A stretch of DNA of 37,940 bases from Blastocatellia bacterium (lineage in GTDB: Bacteria; Acidobacteriota; Blastocatellia; Pyrinomonadales; Pyrinomonadaceae). Below, piece by piece: positions 24,557 through 32,444 of the stretch; position 1 is the stretch's first letter; every line of letters starts with the position of its first letter. Where the stretch lies: positions 2,368-40,307 of the forward strand of contig DNNE01000077.1 in NCBI GenBank assembly GCA_003487805.1, written 5' to 3'. The position numbers and the translations under genes were made by a program. A model generated the notes under the pieces. The model made no database searches, was not told the origin of the DNA, and saw nothing but the letters and a program-made list of their open reading frames with translations.

Positions 24557-25330
24557 ATGAGCAGCGAGCACGAACAAAACAACAGTCCTGCTCGTGGTTC
24601 GCTGCGCCTCGCTCCCAACGTCGAAGAACTCGAAGAGCACAAACGCAAGCTTCCACGCCAATTCGTCAACTTCACTTTCTATCGCGCGCGCCACGCCTGG
24701 CGGCTATTGAGCGAAAACGACAAACGTGATTGCAAGAGCGCGTTCATTTCGGCCGTCGATGATTTTCGCCCCGCGCTGATGATTCATAGTTATTCGACCG
24801 TAGGTTTGCGCACCAGCGCCGACTTCCTGATCTGGCGGATCGGAACCGATCTCGATCCGATGCAGGAAATGACCGGACGTTTGAATCAGACCGAGATGGC
24901 CAAGTACGTCGAACCAACGCACTCGCTTTTGTCGATGACCAAACGATCGATGTACATCGAAAAAGAATGCGAGGCCCAGGCGGAAGATCGCACCCACATC
25001 GTGCCCGGACAGTCCGAGTACCTGTTCGTTTGTCCCTTGCTGCGCACGCGCGAATGGTATACGCGCCCGCAGGAACAGCGACATGAAATGATGGAAGAGA
25101 ACTTGCGGATCGGATCGAAATATCGATCGGTAAAGCTGCACACAACCTATTCGTTCGGTCTTGACGATCAGGAATTCGTGGTCGCGTTCGAAACCAACAA
25201 GCCCGCCGATTTTCTCGATCTTTTCCAGGAACTGCGCGAGACGAAAGCGAGTTGCTTCACCTTGCGCGATACGCCGATGTTCACTTGCCGCAAGCGAAAC
25301 CTCGCTGAATGCCTGGACGCCCTTGGCTGA
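24557..25330 (+). CDS. Chlorite dismutase/HemQ-family protein with altered haem-site residues
   Basis: A 257-residue protein; ATG at 24557 is preferred over an upstream frame extension because the conserved family region starts soon after (RQFVNFTFYRARHAWRLL). Family motifs: RTSADFLIWRIG, EYLFVCPLLRTREWY, RIGSKYRSVKLHTTYSFGL followed by DDQEFVVAFE, and FLDLFQELRETKAS near the end. The family includes coproheme decarboxylase (HemQ) of the haem pathway and chlorite dismutases. By hand alignment to the Firmicutes HemQ pattern, the catalytic Tyr position is C159 (FVCP for the usual YP) and the axial haem His position is N182 (MMEEN for MMxxH); H195 in VKLHTTYS is the nearest other His. Haem chemistry is therefore uncertain. 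It overlaps the next gene, so the two are probably co-translated. Confidence 0.85.
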   Translation: MSSEHEQNNSPARGSLRLAPNVEELEEHKRKLPRQFVNFTFYRARHAWRLLSENDKRDCKSAFISAVDDFRPALMIHSYSTVGLRTSADFLIWRIGTDLDPMQEMTGRLNQTEMAKYVEPTHSLLSMTKRSMYIEKECEAQAEDRTHIVPGQSEYLFVCPLLRTREWYTRPQEQRHEMMEENLRIGSKYRSVKLHTTYSFGLDDQEFVVAFETNKPADFLDLFQELRETKASCFTLRDTPMFTCRKRNLAECLDALG

Positions 25331-25922
25331 GCCAACGAATCGCCACCTCAAAACCGCTGCTTACATCGGCAGGCATGTGTGGCCGCCCGTGGTCATCGCC
25401 TTAATCCTGATTGCGACCGCTTTCGAGTTGCATCGCCAGGGCCGTTTTTGGACCTACTCCTCGTGTTCGAACCTGCTTTGGACCAGCGATGCGTGGAGTT
25501 CGCAAACCTCTCAACTATTTCTCGATCCATACAGCTTCACGCACCTGCTTCACGGAGTGATGTTCGCAGGCGTGCTCGCATTATTGATCCGCAAGCTGTC
25601 GGCGAGCTGGCGTCTGGTGTTGGTCATCGCGACGGAATCGGCGTGGGAGATGATTGAGAATTCCAACACGGTCATCCAACGCTATCGCGAGGCGACCGCC
25701 GCGCTCGGCTATCAGGGCGATACCGTGCTGAATTCGCTAGGCGATATTTTCTGCTGCGCAATCGGATTCTCTCTGGCGATCAAGTTAGGTTGGCGCTGGT
25801 CGCTGGTCCTGTTTTTTACAGTGGAAGCGATACTCCTGTTTTGGATTAGAGACAGTTTGCTGCTGGAGATCTTAATGCTGATTCGTCCAAGTAGCGTTAT
25901 TAAGCATTGGCAACTCAGTTGA
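25323..25922 (+). CDS. DUF2585-like multi-pass membrane protein
   Basis: About 199 residues if the TTG at 25323 is used, overlapping the stop of the HemQ-like gene by 8 bases; a GTG in the H-V-W-P-P region is the alternative, and the frame is open farther upstream within the preceding gene. There are about five hydrophobic segments (PPVVIALILIATAFEL, FAGVLALLIR, DIFCCAIGFSLAIKLG, SLVLFFTVEAILLFWI and a weaker one). The conserved centre is FTHLLHGVMFAGVL, then ESAWEMIENSNTVIQRYREA, then YQGDTVLNSLGDIF, the diagnostic pattern of the DUF2585/UPF0314 family. The function is unknown. The polar, conserved ESAWE.IEN and GD..NS..D residues look like an intramembrane or interfacial active site. Confidence 0.75.
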   Translation: MAEPTNRHLKTAAYIGRHVWPPVVIALILIATAFELHRQGRFWTYSSCSNLLWTSDAWSSQTSQLFLDPYSFTHLLHGVMFAGVLALLIRKLSASWRLVLVIATESAWEMIENSNTVIQRYREATAALGYQGDTVLNSLGDIFCCAIGFSLAIKLGWRWSLVLFFTVEAILLFWIRDSLLLEILMLIRPSSVIKHWQLS

Positions 25923-25930
25923 TAGCCAGG

Positions 25931-25943
25931 ACGCGGAGACGCG
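25931..25943 (+). repeat. Short CG-rich repeat, inverted copy inside the next gene
   Basis: ACGCGGAGACGCG here reappears as its reverse complement at 26205-26217, inside the coding sequence of the downstream gene, where it encodes part of SASPRPP. Both lie in longer CGCGTC-rich tracts. This appears to be a spreading simple repeat. Confidence 0.5.
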
Positions 25944-25972
25944 CTGACACGGCGACGCGGGGAACAATTATC

Positions 25973-26043
25973 GTTTAGAGGCGGGCTACGGCCCGCCGGA
26001 ATCGATTCGCGGAAAAAAGGCGGGCGGTAGCCCACCTCTAAAC
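25973..26043. repeat. 71-bp inverted-repeat element (MITE-like)
   Basis: Arms 25973-25997 and 26019-26043 are inverted copies matching at 23 of 25 positions (GTTTAGAGG..GGGCTAC..CCCGCC), with a 21-base centre. The first 16 bases, GTTTAGAGGCGGGCTA, recur at 37922-37937 at the very end of the window, so this is a dispersed element. Read as RNA it would fold into a long hairpin between the DUF2585-like gene and the next gene, and could act as a terminator. Confidence 0.7.
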
Positions 26044-26055
26044 GCTCTCATATGG

Positions 26056-28977
26056 ATGGTGCCTGTGGCTTGGTCTCGCATGGAGCATACGAAAACGAAA
26101 TCAGGCAGAGGGCTAACCATTGCGTTGCTGCTAGTGACGTTGGTTCTCTTCCTGGCTGTCGAGTTGTGCGCGCGATCTGAAGCCGATTATGAAAGACAGT
26201 TCTCCGCGTCTCCGCGTCCCCCTCTCGCCGCGTCTGATTTTGAATACCTTTGGTACGAAGCGGAAAACATGCGCGGCATTACTGAGACGTCGCGGCATGA
26301 ACCTCAACTGAATCCCTCCTATATGGAAACCCCGGCAGCCAAAGCTCCCGGCTGGTCCATCAGCGGTCCCGGCGTCTCCGCCGAATGGTCGCAAGGCGGC
26401 GAGAGTGAATGGAATTCTGTGGCGGCCAGCGCTGACGAAACTCACGGCGCTATCTGGCAGGACGTCGAAATCCCGCGCGCCGGTGAATACAAAGTGTGGG
26501 TGCGATACGCCGACTGGGCGAACAAGAGCGAGAAGTTTGTCGTGCGAATTACGCAATACGGACTTCAAAGCCGCGCAGGCGTGTCAATGTCGATGGCGCC
26601 AAAGGAGATCTTTAGTCATGAGTTCGGCGCCGCGGACATTGTCGATCCTCACAACGAAGCAAGTATGTACTGGGGGTGGTCATTTACGTGGGCCGGAGCT
26701 TCCGCAACTCTGGCGAAAGGATCCGCGCACGTTTCGATCGAGATTAACGGCGCGGCACAAGCTCGCCGCCAGGTGGACTGTTTCTTGATCACGAACGATC
26801 TCTCGTTCGTTCCTGAAGGCAGACGCAAACCGGATTTCGCAGCCATGCGTTATCTGCGCAATTGGTCTGCTAAACGGGAAGCTTTTGCGCCGCTCATCGA
26901 TTCATCGACGACAAGCAATGCTTCGCCAAAATGGTCGCGGCCGAAGGTTGCGGGGCGCGATTTCTTAATGCCATGGAACATCGCGAAAGAGTTCTGGCAG
27001 CTTTACGACAAGCCCGCAGCCGAGCGCTCGCTCTATCCGTTCAATGCTGAGCCGATCGACGAATTCCTAAAGTCGTACGCGGGAAAGCGCGACGTTCCCA
27101 TCTTCAATTCAAAGCTGATCGCTCCGGTGGTCTACATCAATGATTTGCCGGAGTTGTTGAAGGACGGCAGCGCCTTTCGTCGATATCTCGCGGATACGAA
27201 AGCACCGTTCGCAGTTTTGATCAATTACGGTTCGGCGAATTTTGCCTCTGACGCGGAAGCGCAAGCGGCCTGGAAACTTCTCAACGGCGAGTTGCGCGAT
27301 CAATTTCTCGGCTGGATTTCCGGTGAGAGCGTTGGTTTCGTCTGGGATGAGTCGCCACGATACTTGAATATTTCTCCGAGTATGAGCCGCACCCAATTGC
27401 TTGAGGCGCATCGTCACTTCTACACGGATGCGCTGGCAAGAAAGTGGAGCGCGATGTTCAAAACGCAAACGGGCGCGATGTGGGAGAAGATGCTGCCGGC
27501 CCAATCAACCTCAAGCACTTCGTTCGCCCATCCGCTAAGCGAGTGGGGTGTGCGATTTCTCGGTGTCGAAACGGCGGCGGTGCAGCCGATGACCGCTATG
27601 CGGCTCGCGTTCACGCGGGGTGCGGCGCGGCAATATGGCGGCGAATTCTTTTATTATCACGCGCCGAACTTTGGTGATACGGCGACGACGTTTACGAAGC
27701 AGCAGAACTTCGCCGGTCCTGATAATTTTTTTCATTCGCGTTATGGCGCGACGATGGGGCCATCGCTCTCGTGGTACCGCAAGAGTTACTACCTGTATTA
27801 CATGTCGGGCGCATCGGCGATTTATCTCGAGCAGGGCTTCGATCAATTTTTCAAACCTGGACCCGGGGAACATCCTTTTCAATTGAATCCGCTCGGGCGG
27901 ATCACGGATGAGTTCGTGAGCTTTGCCGCGAAGCATCCCGATCGTGGTGAGCCTTACACCCCGATCGCTTTCCTGCTCGATCCCGCACACGGCTGGGAAA
28001 TGACTGACTATCCTCAGTGGCCGTTCGAAGTTTCGCAGATCAATCGCAGCGATCGCGCCCTGCGCGAATTGTTCGGCGCGGCTTACTATCCCGGACCAGT
28101 TCGCGAAGGCGAGCCGGCGAGCGGCGAAAGACAGGCATTCGTGCCCGGTGTCTTCGGAAATATTTTTGATGTGCTGGTCGCGAGTGGCACGGGCGTCTCG
28201 CCCGTGGAGCGTCACGCGCAAGATGCGCATGCCACACCAATCAACGCGATTGATGCTTATCGGGCAATTATCATCGGCGGAAAAATAGGTTGGACGGAGG
28301 CGTGGGCAAAGAAACTGGAAGCATATGTTCGCCAAGGCGGAACATTAGTGTTGAATTCAAATCAAACCAATGGTCTGCCGGCAGAACTGCTCGGCGTGCA
28401 AGTAACAGACGATGTGGCGATTGAAACCGATCGGGCACGGTGTCTATCGCCTAATGAGCCGGAGCAGGATCTGCGGGGCCAAATGTTTCTCTACAACCCG
28501 GCAAAGCCGCAGGGCGCCGAGGTGCTAATGACGGCAGCAAACGGAAATGCGCTGGTGACCGTCAATAAGATCGGCCGCGGCAAAGTCGTGTTCGTTGCCC
28601 TGCCGGACTATCTGGGTGAAGACGAACGCCTGACTCCGTTGGTCGCGCACTTGCTGGTCCATCTTGCGGCTGATGCGACACCTATCCATGTCGACGGAGA
28701 TGTCGAATATCTCGTCAATCGCAACTCACGCGGCTGGGTCGTCACGCTCTTTAATGACAACGGTGTCTTCAAACCGCAGCAGGGTTTATCGCAAGTCGAT
28801 CGCAGCGCCGCAGTTCAGGTGAAGCTGTCTTTGCGCGGCGCGCCAGTGCTCAGTGCGAATGACTGGACATCTGATCAGGCGATCGCGATTCAAAAACAAC
28901 TCAATCAGCCTGACACTGTGACTGTTAACATCGCGCCCGGGGGTGTCGCGGTTGTTGAGTTGGTGACGGCGCGTTAA
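26056..28977 (+). CDS. Large membrane-anchored protein with CBM-like and glycosidase-like parts
   Basis: A 973-residue protein (ATG 26056; ATG 26080 gives MEHTKTKSG and is equally good, neither with a strong ribosome site). N-terminal membrane anchor or signal about 22-38 (LTIALLLVTLVLFLAVEL). Residues about 65-250 look like a carbohydrate-binding beta sandwich (YEAENMRGI, then DVEIPRAGEYKVWVRYADW, ending RRQVDCFLITND). Residues about 290-690 look like an alpha/beta-barrel hydrolase (PVVYINDLPELL, AVLINYGSANF, then FLGWISGESVGFVWDESPRY). Residues about 700-850 resemble the glutamine-amidotransferase-like domain of beta-galactosidases (AYRAIIIGGKIGWTEAW, YVRQGGTLVLNSNQTNGL). A small beta domain ends the protein. 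A polysaccharide-active enzyme is the best guess; no family is firmly assigned. A 52-bp palindromic repeat lies inside the gene in frame. Confidence 0.7.
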   Translation: MVPVAWSRMEHTKTKSGRGLTIALLLVTLVLFLAVELCARSEADYERQFSASPRPPLAASDFEYLWYEAENMRGITETSRHEPQLNPSYMETPAAKAPGWSISGPGVSAEWSQGGESEWNSVAASADETHGAIWQDVEIPRAGEYKVWVRYADWANKSEKFVVRITQYGLQSRAGVSMSMAPKEIFSHEFGAADIVDPHNEASMYWGWSFTWAGASATLAKGSAHVSIEINGAAQARRQVDCFLITNDLSFVPEGRRKPDFAAMRYLRNWSAKREAFAPLIDSSTTSNASPKWSRPKVAGRDFLMPWNIAKEFWQLYDKPAAERSLYPFNAEPIDEFLKSYAGKRDVPIFNSKLIAPVVYINDLPELLKDGSAFRRYLADTKAPFAVLINYGSANFASDAEAQAAWKLLNGELRDQFLGWISGESVGFVWDESPRYLNISPSMSRTQLLEAHRHFYTDALARKWSAMFKTQTGAMWEKMLPAQSTSSTSFAHPLSEWGVRFLGVETAAVQPMTAMRLAFTRGAARQYGGEFFYYHAPNFGDTATTFTKQQNFAGPDNFFHSRYGATMGPSLSWYRKSYYLYYMSGASAIYLEQGFDQFFKPGPGEHPFQLNPLGRITDEFVSFAAKHPDRGEPYTPIAFLLDPAHGWEMTDYPQWPFEVSQINRSDRALRELFGAAYYPGPVREGEPASGERQAFVPGVFGNIFDVLVASGTGVSPVERHAQDAHATPINAIDAYRAIIIGGKIGWTEAWAKKLEAYVRQGGTLVLNSNQTNGLPAELLGVQVTDDVAIETDRARCLSPNEPEQDLRGQMFLYNPAKPQGAEVLMTAANGNALVTVNKIGRGKVVFVALPDYLGEDERLTPLVAHLLVHLAADATPIHVDGDVEYLVNRNSRGWVVTLFNDNGVFKPQQGLSQVDRSAAVQVKLSLRGAPVLSANDWTSDQAIAIQKQLNQPDTVTVNIAPGGVAVVELVTAR
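28184..28235 (+). repeat. REP-like palindromic element inside a coding sequence
   Basis: Outer arms GTGGCA (28184-28189) and TGCCAC (28230-28235) enclose a perfect hairpin, CACGGGCG-TCT-CGCCCGTG (28188-28206), and a second small one, GCGC-AAGAT-GCGC (28217-28229). The 52 bp stay in frame with the surrounding gene and encode SGTGVSPVERHAQDAHATP (about residues 709-727). Near-identical GTGVSPVE..AQDAHAT peptides occur in unrelated proteins of several phyla, as expected of a mobile repeat. Confidence 0.75.
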
Positions 28978-29001
28978 CATAGCGCTTCCAGTCAAAATCA
29001 A

Positions 29002-29283
29002 ATGGGCAACAAAATAGCGCGCAGATTCTTCATTAGCGGCGATGTGCAGGGAGTCGGGTTTCGTTTCTTTGCGCAACGTGCGGCCGCCCGTCATCAAGTT
29101 GTGGGCTTCGTGAAGAACCTGGAAGATGGGCGCGTCGAAGCGTTAGCAGAAGGTCCCGCGCAGAGTGTGGAAGCCTTCCGAAACGAGCTGGCCACGGGTC
29201 CGCGTTTTTCTTCAGTTGGCTACCTTGAAGAACTCCATCTCGAGCCGTCGGGGAGGTACTCGTCGTTTAGGATTGAACAGTGA
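29002..29283 (+). CDS. acyP: Acylphosphatase
   Basis: A 93-residue single-domain enzyme hydrolysing the carboxyl-phosphate bond of acyl phosphates in the cytoplasm. The signature is complete: ISGDVQGVGFRFFAQ with catalytic R21 binding phosphate, and GFVKNLEDGRVEALAEG with catalytic N39 orienting water. The length and the beta-alpha-beta order are normal for the family, and the C-terminal strand YSSFRIEQ is present. It starts 24 bp after the stop of the large anchored protein and may be read from the same message. No close ribosome binding site is evident. Confidence 0.93.
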   Translation: MGNKIARRFFISGDVQGVGFRFFAQRAAARHQVVGFVKNLEDGRVEALAEGPAQSVEAFRNELATGPRFSSVGYLEELHLEPSGRYSSFRIEQ

Positions 29284-29299
29284 TCTGTTTGTCATTGGA

Positions 29300-29392
29300 C
29301 ATTTGACATATATCATTTGTTATCGGCGTCACCGTTCAGTATTACTCTTAAGACGAACGAGATCGGAAATAACAAATGAAACATGTCAAATG
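29300..29392. repeat. Inverted-repeat element between acyP and the ABC genes
   Basis: Arms 29300-29323 and 29369-29392 (24 bases each) are inverted copies differing at two or three positions; each includes CATTTGACAT and CATTTGTTAT. The 45-base centre is unrelated. The A+T-rich arms lie between two gene units and look like a short dispersed intergenic element or a weak terminator. Confidence 0.6.
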
Positions 29393-29466
29393 ACAAATGG
29401 AAAATGATTGTTGGACTCGCTGTATACTGAAACATCGTCGCAAGCATCATCGTAACAAACACTCAC

Positions 29467-30381
29467 ATGGATGAATCCAAACCCACCCTGGTCCTCAATC
29501 ACGTCCGCAAGAGTTTCGGCGACTTCACCGCGGTGAGCGATCTCAGCTTGCAGGTGAGGCCCGGGCGCGTCTTCGGATTGATTGGTCCAAACGGAGCCGG
29601 CAAGACCACCACTATTCGCATGATCGTCAACATCACGGTTCCTGACTCGGGCACTGTTGAGTTGCTGGGCCAGCGAATGACGACCGCCTTGCAGGATCGC
29701 ATCGGCTATCTACCGGAAGAGCGCGGCCTTTATAAGAAAATGAAAGTCGGTGAGCAGCTTCGGTTCTTTGCCGAGTTGAAGGATGTGACCGGCAAGGAAG
29801 CCGACGCGCGCATCGATAAGTGGCTCGCGAAGCTCCAGCTCACTGATTGGAAAGACAAGCGAACCAAGGAACTGTCGAAGGGCATGCAGCAGAAGGTCCA
29901 GTTCATCACTGCGGTGATTCACGATCCCGATCTGTTGATTCTCGACGAACCGTTCTCCGGATTGGATCCCGTGAATGTCGACATAATGAAAGACACGATC
30001 CTTGAGCTGCGCAACGCCAACAAGACCATTATTCTTTCGACTCATCAGATGGAGATAGCGGAAAAACTCTGCGATGACGTCTGCATGATAAATCGATCGC
30101 ATAAAGTCCTGGACGGCAAGCTGCGTGAGATTCGCCGGAGCTTCTCTCGTAACGCGGTGGCTTTGCAGTTCGAAGGTGATGATGGATTACTAAACGATCC
30201 GGAACTGGTGGCGAGTATGCGCCACGTCGGTGAGGACCTCGAAGTGCTGCTCGGGCCGGGCGTGAGCCCGCAATCATTACTGAAGCGTCTTGTCGATTCA
30301 GGTGTAGTTATCCGCAAATTCGAATTGGTAGAGCCGACCTTGCACGACATCTTCATCGAAAAGGTGAGGGAAGCGGCATGA
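29467..30381 (+). CDS. ABC transporter ATP-binding protein (NatA/DUF4162 type)
   Basis: A 304-residue cytoplasmic ATPase powering the adjacent ABC-2 permease. Walker A is G40-PNGAGKT (40-47), the signature is LSKGMQQ (136-142) where the usual LSGGQ has K for the first G, Walker B is LLILDEP (about 156-162) followed by FSGLDPVN, and the switch His is in STHQM. The C-terminal 75 residues (from about 225) match the DUF4162 extension seen in Na+ or drug exporter ATPases of the NatA type (ALQFEGDDGLL ... VEPTLHDIFIEKV). It overlaps the permease start by 4 bases (ATGA), implying a translationally coupled pair. The exported substrate is unknown. Confidence 0.93.
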   Translation: MDESKPTLVLNHVRKSFGDFTAVSDLSLQVRPGRVFGLIGPNGAGKTTTIRMIVNITVPDSGTVELLGQRMTTALQDRIGYLPEERGLYKKMKVGEQLRFFAELKDVTGKEADARIDKWLAKLQLTDWKDKRTKELSKGMQQKVQFITAVIHDPDLLILDEPFSGLDPVNVDIMKDTILELRNANKTIILSTHQMEIAEKLCDDVCMINRSHKVLDGKLREIRRSFSRNAVALQFEGDDGLLNDPELVASMRHVGEDLEVLLGPGVSPQSLLKRLVDSGVVIRKFELVEPTLHDIFIEKVREAA

Positions 30382-31715
30382 AGAAACTTTTCGCAGTCGT
30401 CAAACGCGAATACATCCAGCGCGTGCGCACGAAGTTCTTCGTGATCGCCACGGTCCTTGGGCCGCTGTTGATGGCCGCGTTCACGGTTGTCCCGGCCTTG
30501 CTGATGGGGATGAAATCCGGCGGTCCCACCCGCGTCGTGATCATCGATCAAACCGGCAAAGTGTACGCGCGCGTCGCCAAAGAATTGCAGACCGGCAGAG
30601 AGCGGCCGGCTAAACGTGAGACGCCGCGTCCGACGACGCAGCCGGCGGTAGGGCCGGGCGAGTCACAGGAACAGCTTAAGCAAGCGGGCCGCATGACCGA
30701 AGCGAGCTTTGTCGTCGAAGAGGTACGCCTCGGTGACCGCTCTCTCGAAGATGTAAAGAAGGATCTCGAATCAAGAATCCAGAGGCATGACATTGATGGC
30801 TATGTGATCTTGCCGCCGGACTTGCTCAAAGATGGACGGCCTGAATTTCGGGCCCGCAATGCCGCCGATCTCTTCACCAAAGAGACGATTGAAAGTTCTA
30901 TTAGTAAGGCGGTGCGGAGTCAGCGTTTGGTGGATGCCGGGATCAAAGAGGAAGCAGTTCAGCAGGCCTCTGAGCCGGTGGATCTGAAGCCCATCGGCGA
31001 AACGGGTCAGGAAAGCAAAGGCGAAGGCAGCTTCTTTTTTGTCTTTGGATTGGGTTTGTTGATTTACATGAGCACGCTTCTATATGGGCAGGTCGTCCTC
31101 GGAGCCGTGATTGAAGAAAAGGAAACCCGAATTGCGGAGATACTTTTTTCTTCAATGCGATCGTTTCCGCTGATGATGGGGAAGCTGATCGGCGTCTCGC
31201 TGGTCGCCTTAACCCAGATGGGAATTTGGGGGGCAGCGTTTCTGGCGTTTTCAGCCTGGGCGGCTGGTGGCTCGTCAATCACTTTGCCACACGTGCCGCC
31301 GATGGTGTTCGTGTACTTCGGCGTGTTTTTCCTGATGGGCTATTTCATCTACTCAACGGTGTACGCGGTTGTGGGCTCGATGGTGACGACGACCCAGGAA
31401 GGCGGGCAACTCGCCATGCCGGTAGTCCTGATGCTGGTCGCGGGTTTCTTCCTTTCGTTCAATATCATCCGTAGTCCAAATTCCAGCCTCGCTTTTTGGG
31501 CGTCGATGTTTCCGTTTTTTGCTCCAATCACGATGCTGGTTCGCATCGTGACTGAGACGCCGCCTTTGTGGCAGATCGTCTTGTCTCTGGTGATCGGTTT
31601 TGCCACCGCCATAGGATTGATTTGGCTGGCATCGAGAATCTATCGCATTGGCATGTTGATGACTGGCAAGAAAGCGACCATCCCGGAAGTCATGAGATGG
31701 ATCAAACAGTCGTAG
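30378..31715 (+). CDS. ABC-2 type permease (NatB-like)
   Basis: A 445-residue membrane protein. N-terminal helix about 19-38 (TKFFVIATVLGPLLMAAFTV), then a large extracytoplasmic domain (about 45-215), then five C-terminal helices: GSFFFVFGLGLLIYMSTLLYG, MMGKLIGVSLVALTQMGIWG, MVFVYFGVFFLMGYFIYSTV, LAMPVVLMLVAGFFLSF and IVLSLVIGFATAIGLIWLAS. The cytoplasmic EEKETRIAEILFSSM between the first and second of these is the diagnostic coupling motif of the NatB/ABC-2 family. It overlaps the ATPase gene by 4 bases. Exporter for ions, lipids or peptides is the general role; nothing in the sequence narrows it. Confidence 0.92.
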   Translation: MKKLFAVVKREYIQRVRTKFFVIATVLGPLLMAAFTVVPALLMGMKSGGPTRVVIIDQTGKVYARVAKELQTGRERPAKRETPRPTTQPAVGPGESQEQLKQAGRMTEASFVVEEVRLGDRSLEDVKKDLESRIQRHDIDGYVILPPDLLKDGRPEFRARNAADLFTKETIESSISKAVRSQRLVDAGIKEEAVQQASEPVDLKPIGETGQESKGEGSFFFVFGLGLLIYMSTLLYGQVVLGAVIEEKETRIAEILFSSMRSFPLMMGKLIGVSLVALTQMGIWGAAFLAFSAWAAGGSSITLPHVPPMVFVYFGVFFLMGYFIYSTVYAVVGSMVTTTQEGGQLAMPVVLMLVAGFFLSFNIIRSPNSSLAFWASMFPFFAPITMLVRIVTETPPLWQIVLSLVIGFATAIGLIWLASRIYRIGMLMTGKKATIPEVMRWIKQS

Positions 31716-31777
31716 TGATTCGCTCGTTTTTGATCAGATTCTTTCTGGCGCACGTTTTCGGAACTCTGACAGGCTGA

Positions 31778-31825
31778 TCTCAAGATTCAAGATTCAAAAT
31801 TCCAGATTCCATAGTTCAGATTCCA
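31778..31825 (+). repeat. AGATTC-rich simple repeat before the CYTH gene
   Basis: The spacer contains AGATTC at least four times in an imperfect array (CAAGATTCAAGATTCAAAAT, then CCAGATTCC and TCAGATTCC). Such arrays arise by slippage. No hairpin is formed and no ribosome binding site is visible before the ATG at 31828. Confidence 0.5.
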
Positions 31826-31827
31826 TA

Positions 31828-32403
31828 ATGCCGATCGAGATCGAAAAAAAGTATCGCCTCACAAAACAGCAGCGAAGCGCGATCGAGCGCTGCATGCGCG
31901 ACCTGTCGCTCGTGCCGGGCGAATTGGAACATGAAGAGAACACAATTTATCGCGGCGGGCATTTAGACAAACCGGGCTCAGCGCTCCGCCTGCGTCGTGT
32001 TAATGGGGCGTCGAAGTTGACCTTCAAACAGCGGATGCCGAGCAAGTCCGCGATCAAGCACCAGCAAGAGGAGGAAGTCGCCGTCGCCGATGCGGACGCG
32101 ATGGCGGCAATCCTGGCTGCCCTGAACTTTCGGCCCGGTCTGATTTACGAAAAGCGGCGCACGCGTTGGCAAGTCGGCAAAGCCAAGGTCGTGATTGACG
32201 AACTACCTTTCGGTCTATTCATGGAGATCGAGGCGCCGGTCAGAGAGATTAAGCGCGTGGAGAAGATTCTTGGCGCGGAAAAGATTCCAGCCGAAATGGA
32301 GACTTATCCGAGCTTGACTCGTCAATTCGGAGTTGAGCGGCGCGGAGTGATTGAAGCGAGGTTCGGGTCAGCAGGCCGGCGATCAGGGAAAGCTCGTAAG
32401 TGA
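31828..32403 (+). CDS. CYTH domain protein (class IV adenylate cyclase/triphosphatase family)
   Basis: A 191-residue soluble protein with the CYTH signature at the very N-terminus: E4-I-E6-K-K8-Y-R-L (ExExK). Further barrel motifs are LRLRRVNGASKLTFKQR, EEEVAVADADA, YEKRRTRWQVGKAKVVIDELPF and GLFMEIEAP, giving alternating charged residues that line the triphosphate-binding tunnel. CYTH proteins hydrolyse thiamine or inorganic triphosphate or make cAMP; the sequence does not decide between these. The C-terminus is basic (RFGSAGRRSGKARK). It is convergent with the anti-sigma gene (41 bp apart), the spacer being occupied by a dispersed repeat. Confidence 0.88.
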   Translation: MPIEIEKKYRLTKQQRSAIERCMRDLSLVPGELEHEENTIYRGGHLDKPGSALRLRRVNGASKLTFKQRMPSKSAIKHQQEEEVAVADADAMAAILAALNFRPGLIYEKRRTRWQVGKAKVVIDELPFGLFMEIEAPVREIKRVEKILGAEKIPAEMETYPSLTRQFGVERRGVIEARFGSAGRRSGKARK

Positions 32404-32414
32404 GTATCACGTAA

Positions 32415-32442
32415 GCCCTCCCTAACGGTCGGGCTTCCGACA
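32415..32442 (-). repeat. Second copy of the dispersed GAAGCCCG repeat
   Basis: The reverse complement of 32415-32442 matches bases 1-28 of the window at 22 of 28 positions. It fills the spacer between two convergent genes almost exactly and may serve as a terminator. Confidence 0.5.
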
Positions 32443-32444
32443 CT

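Noticed and set aside
27535..28335. 266-codon minus-strand frame
   Set aside because: Antisense to the 973-residue gene, Arg-rich from antisense codon bias, no domain.
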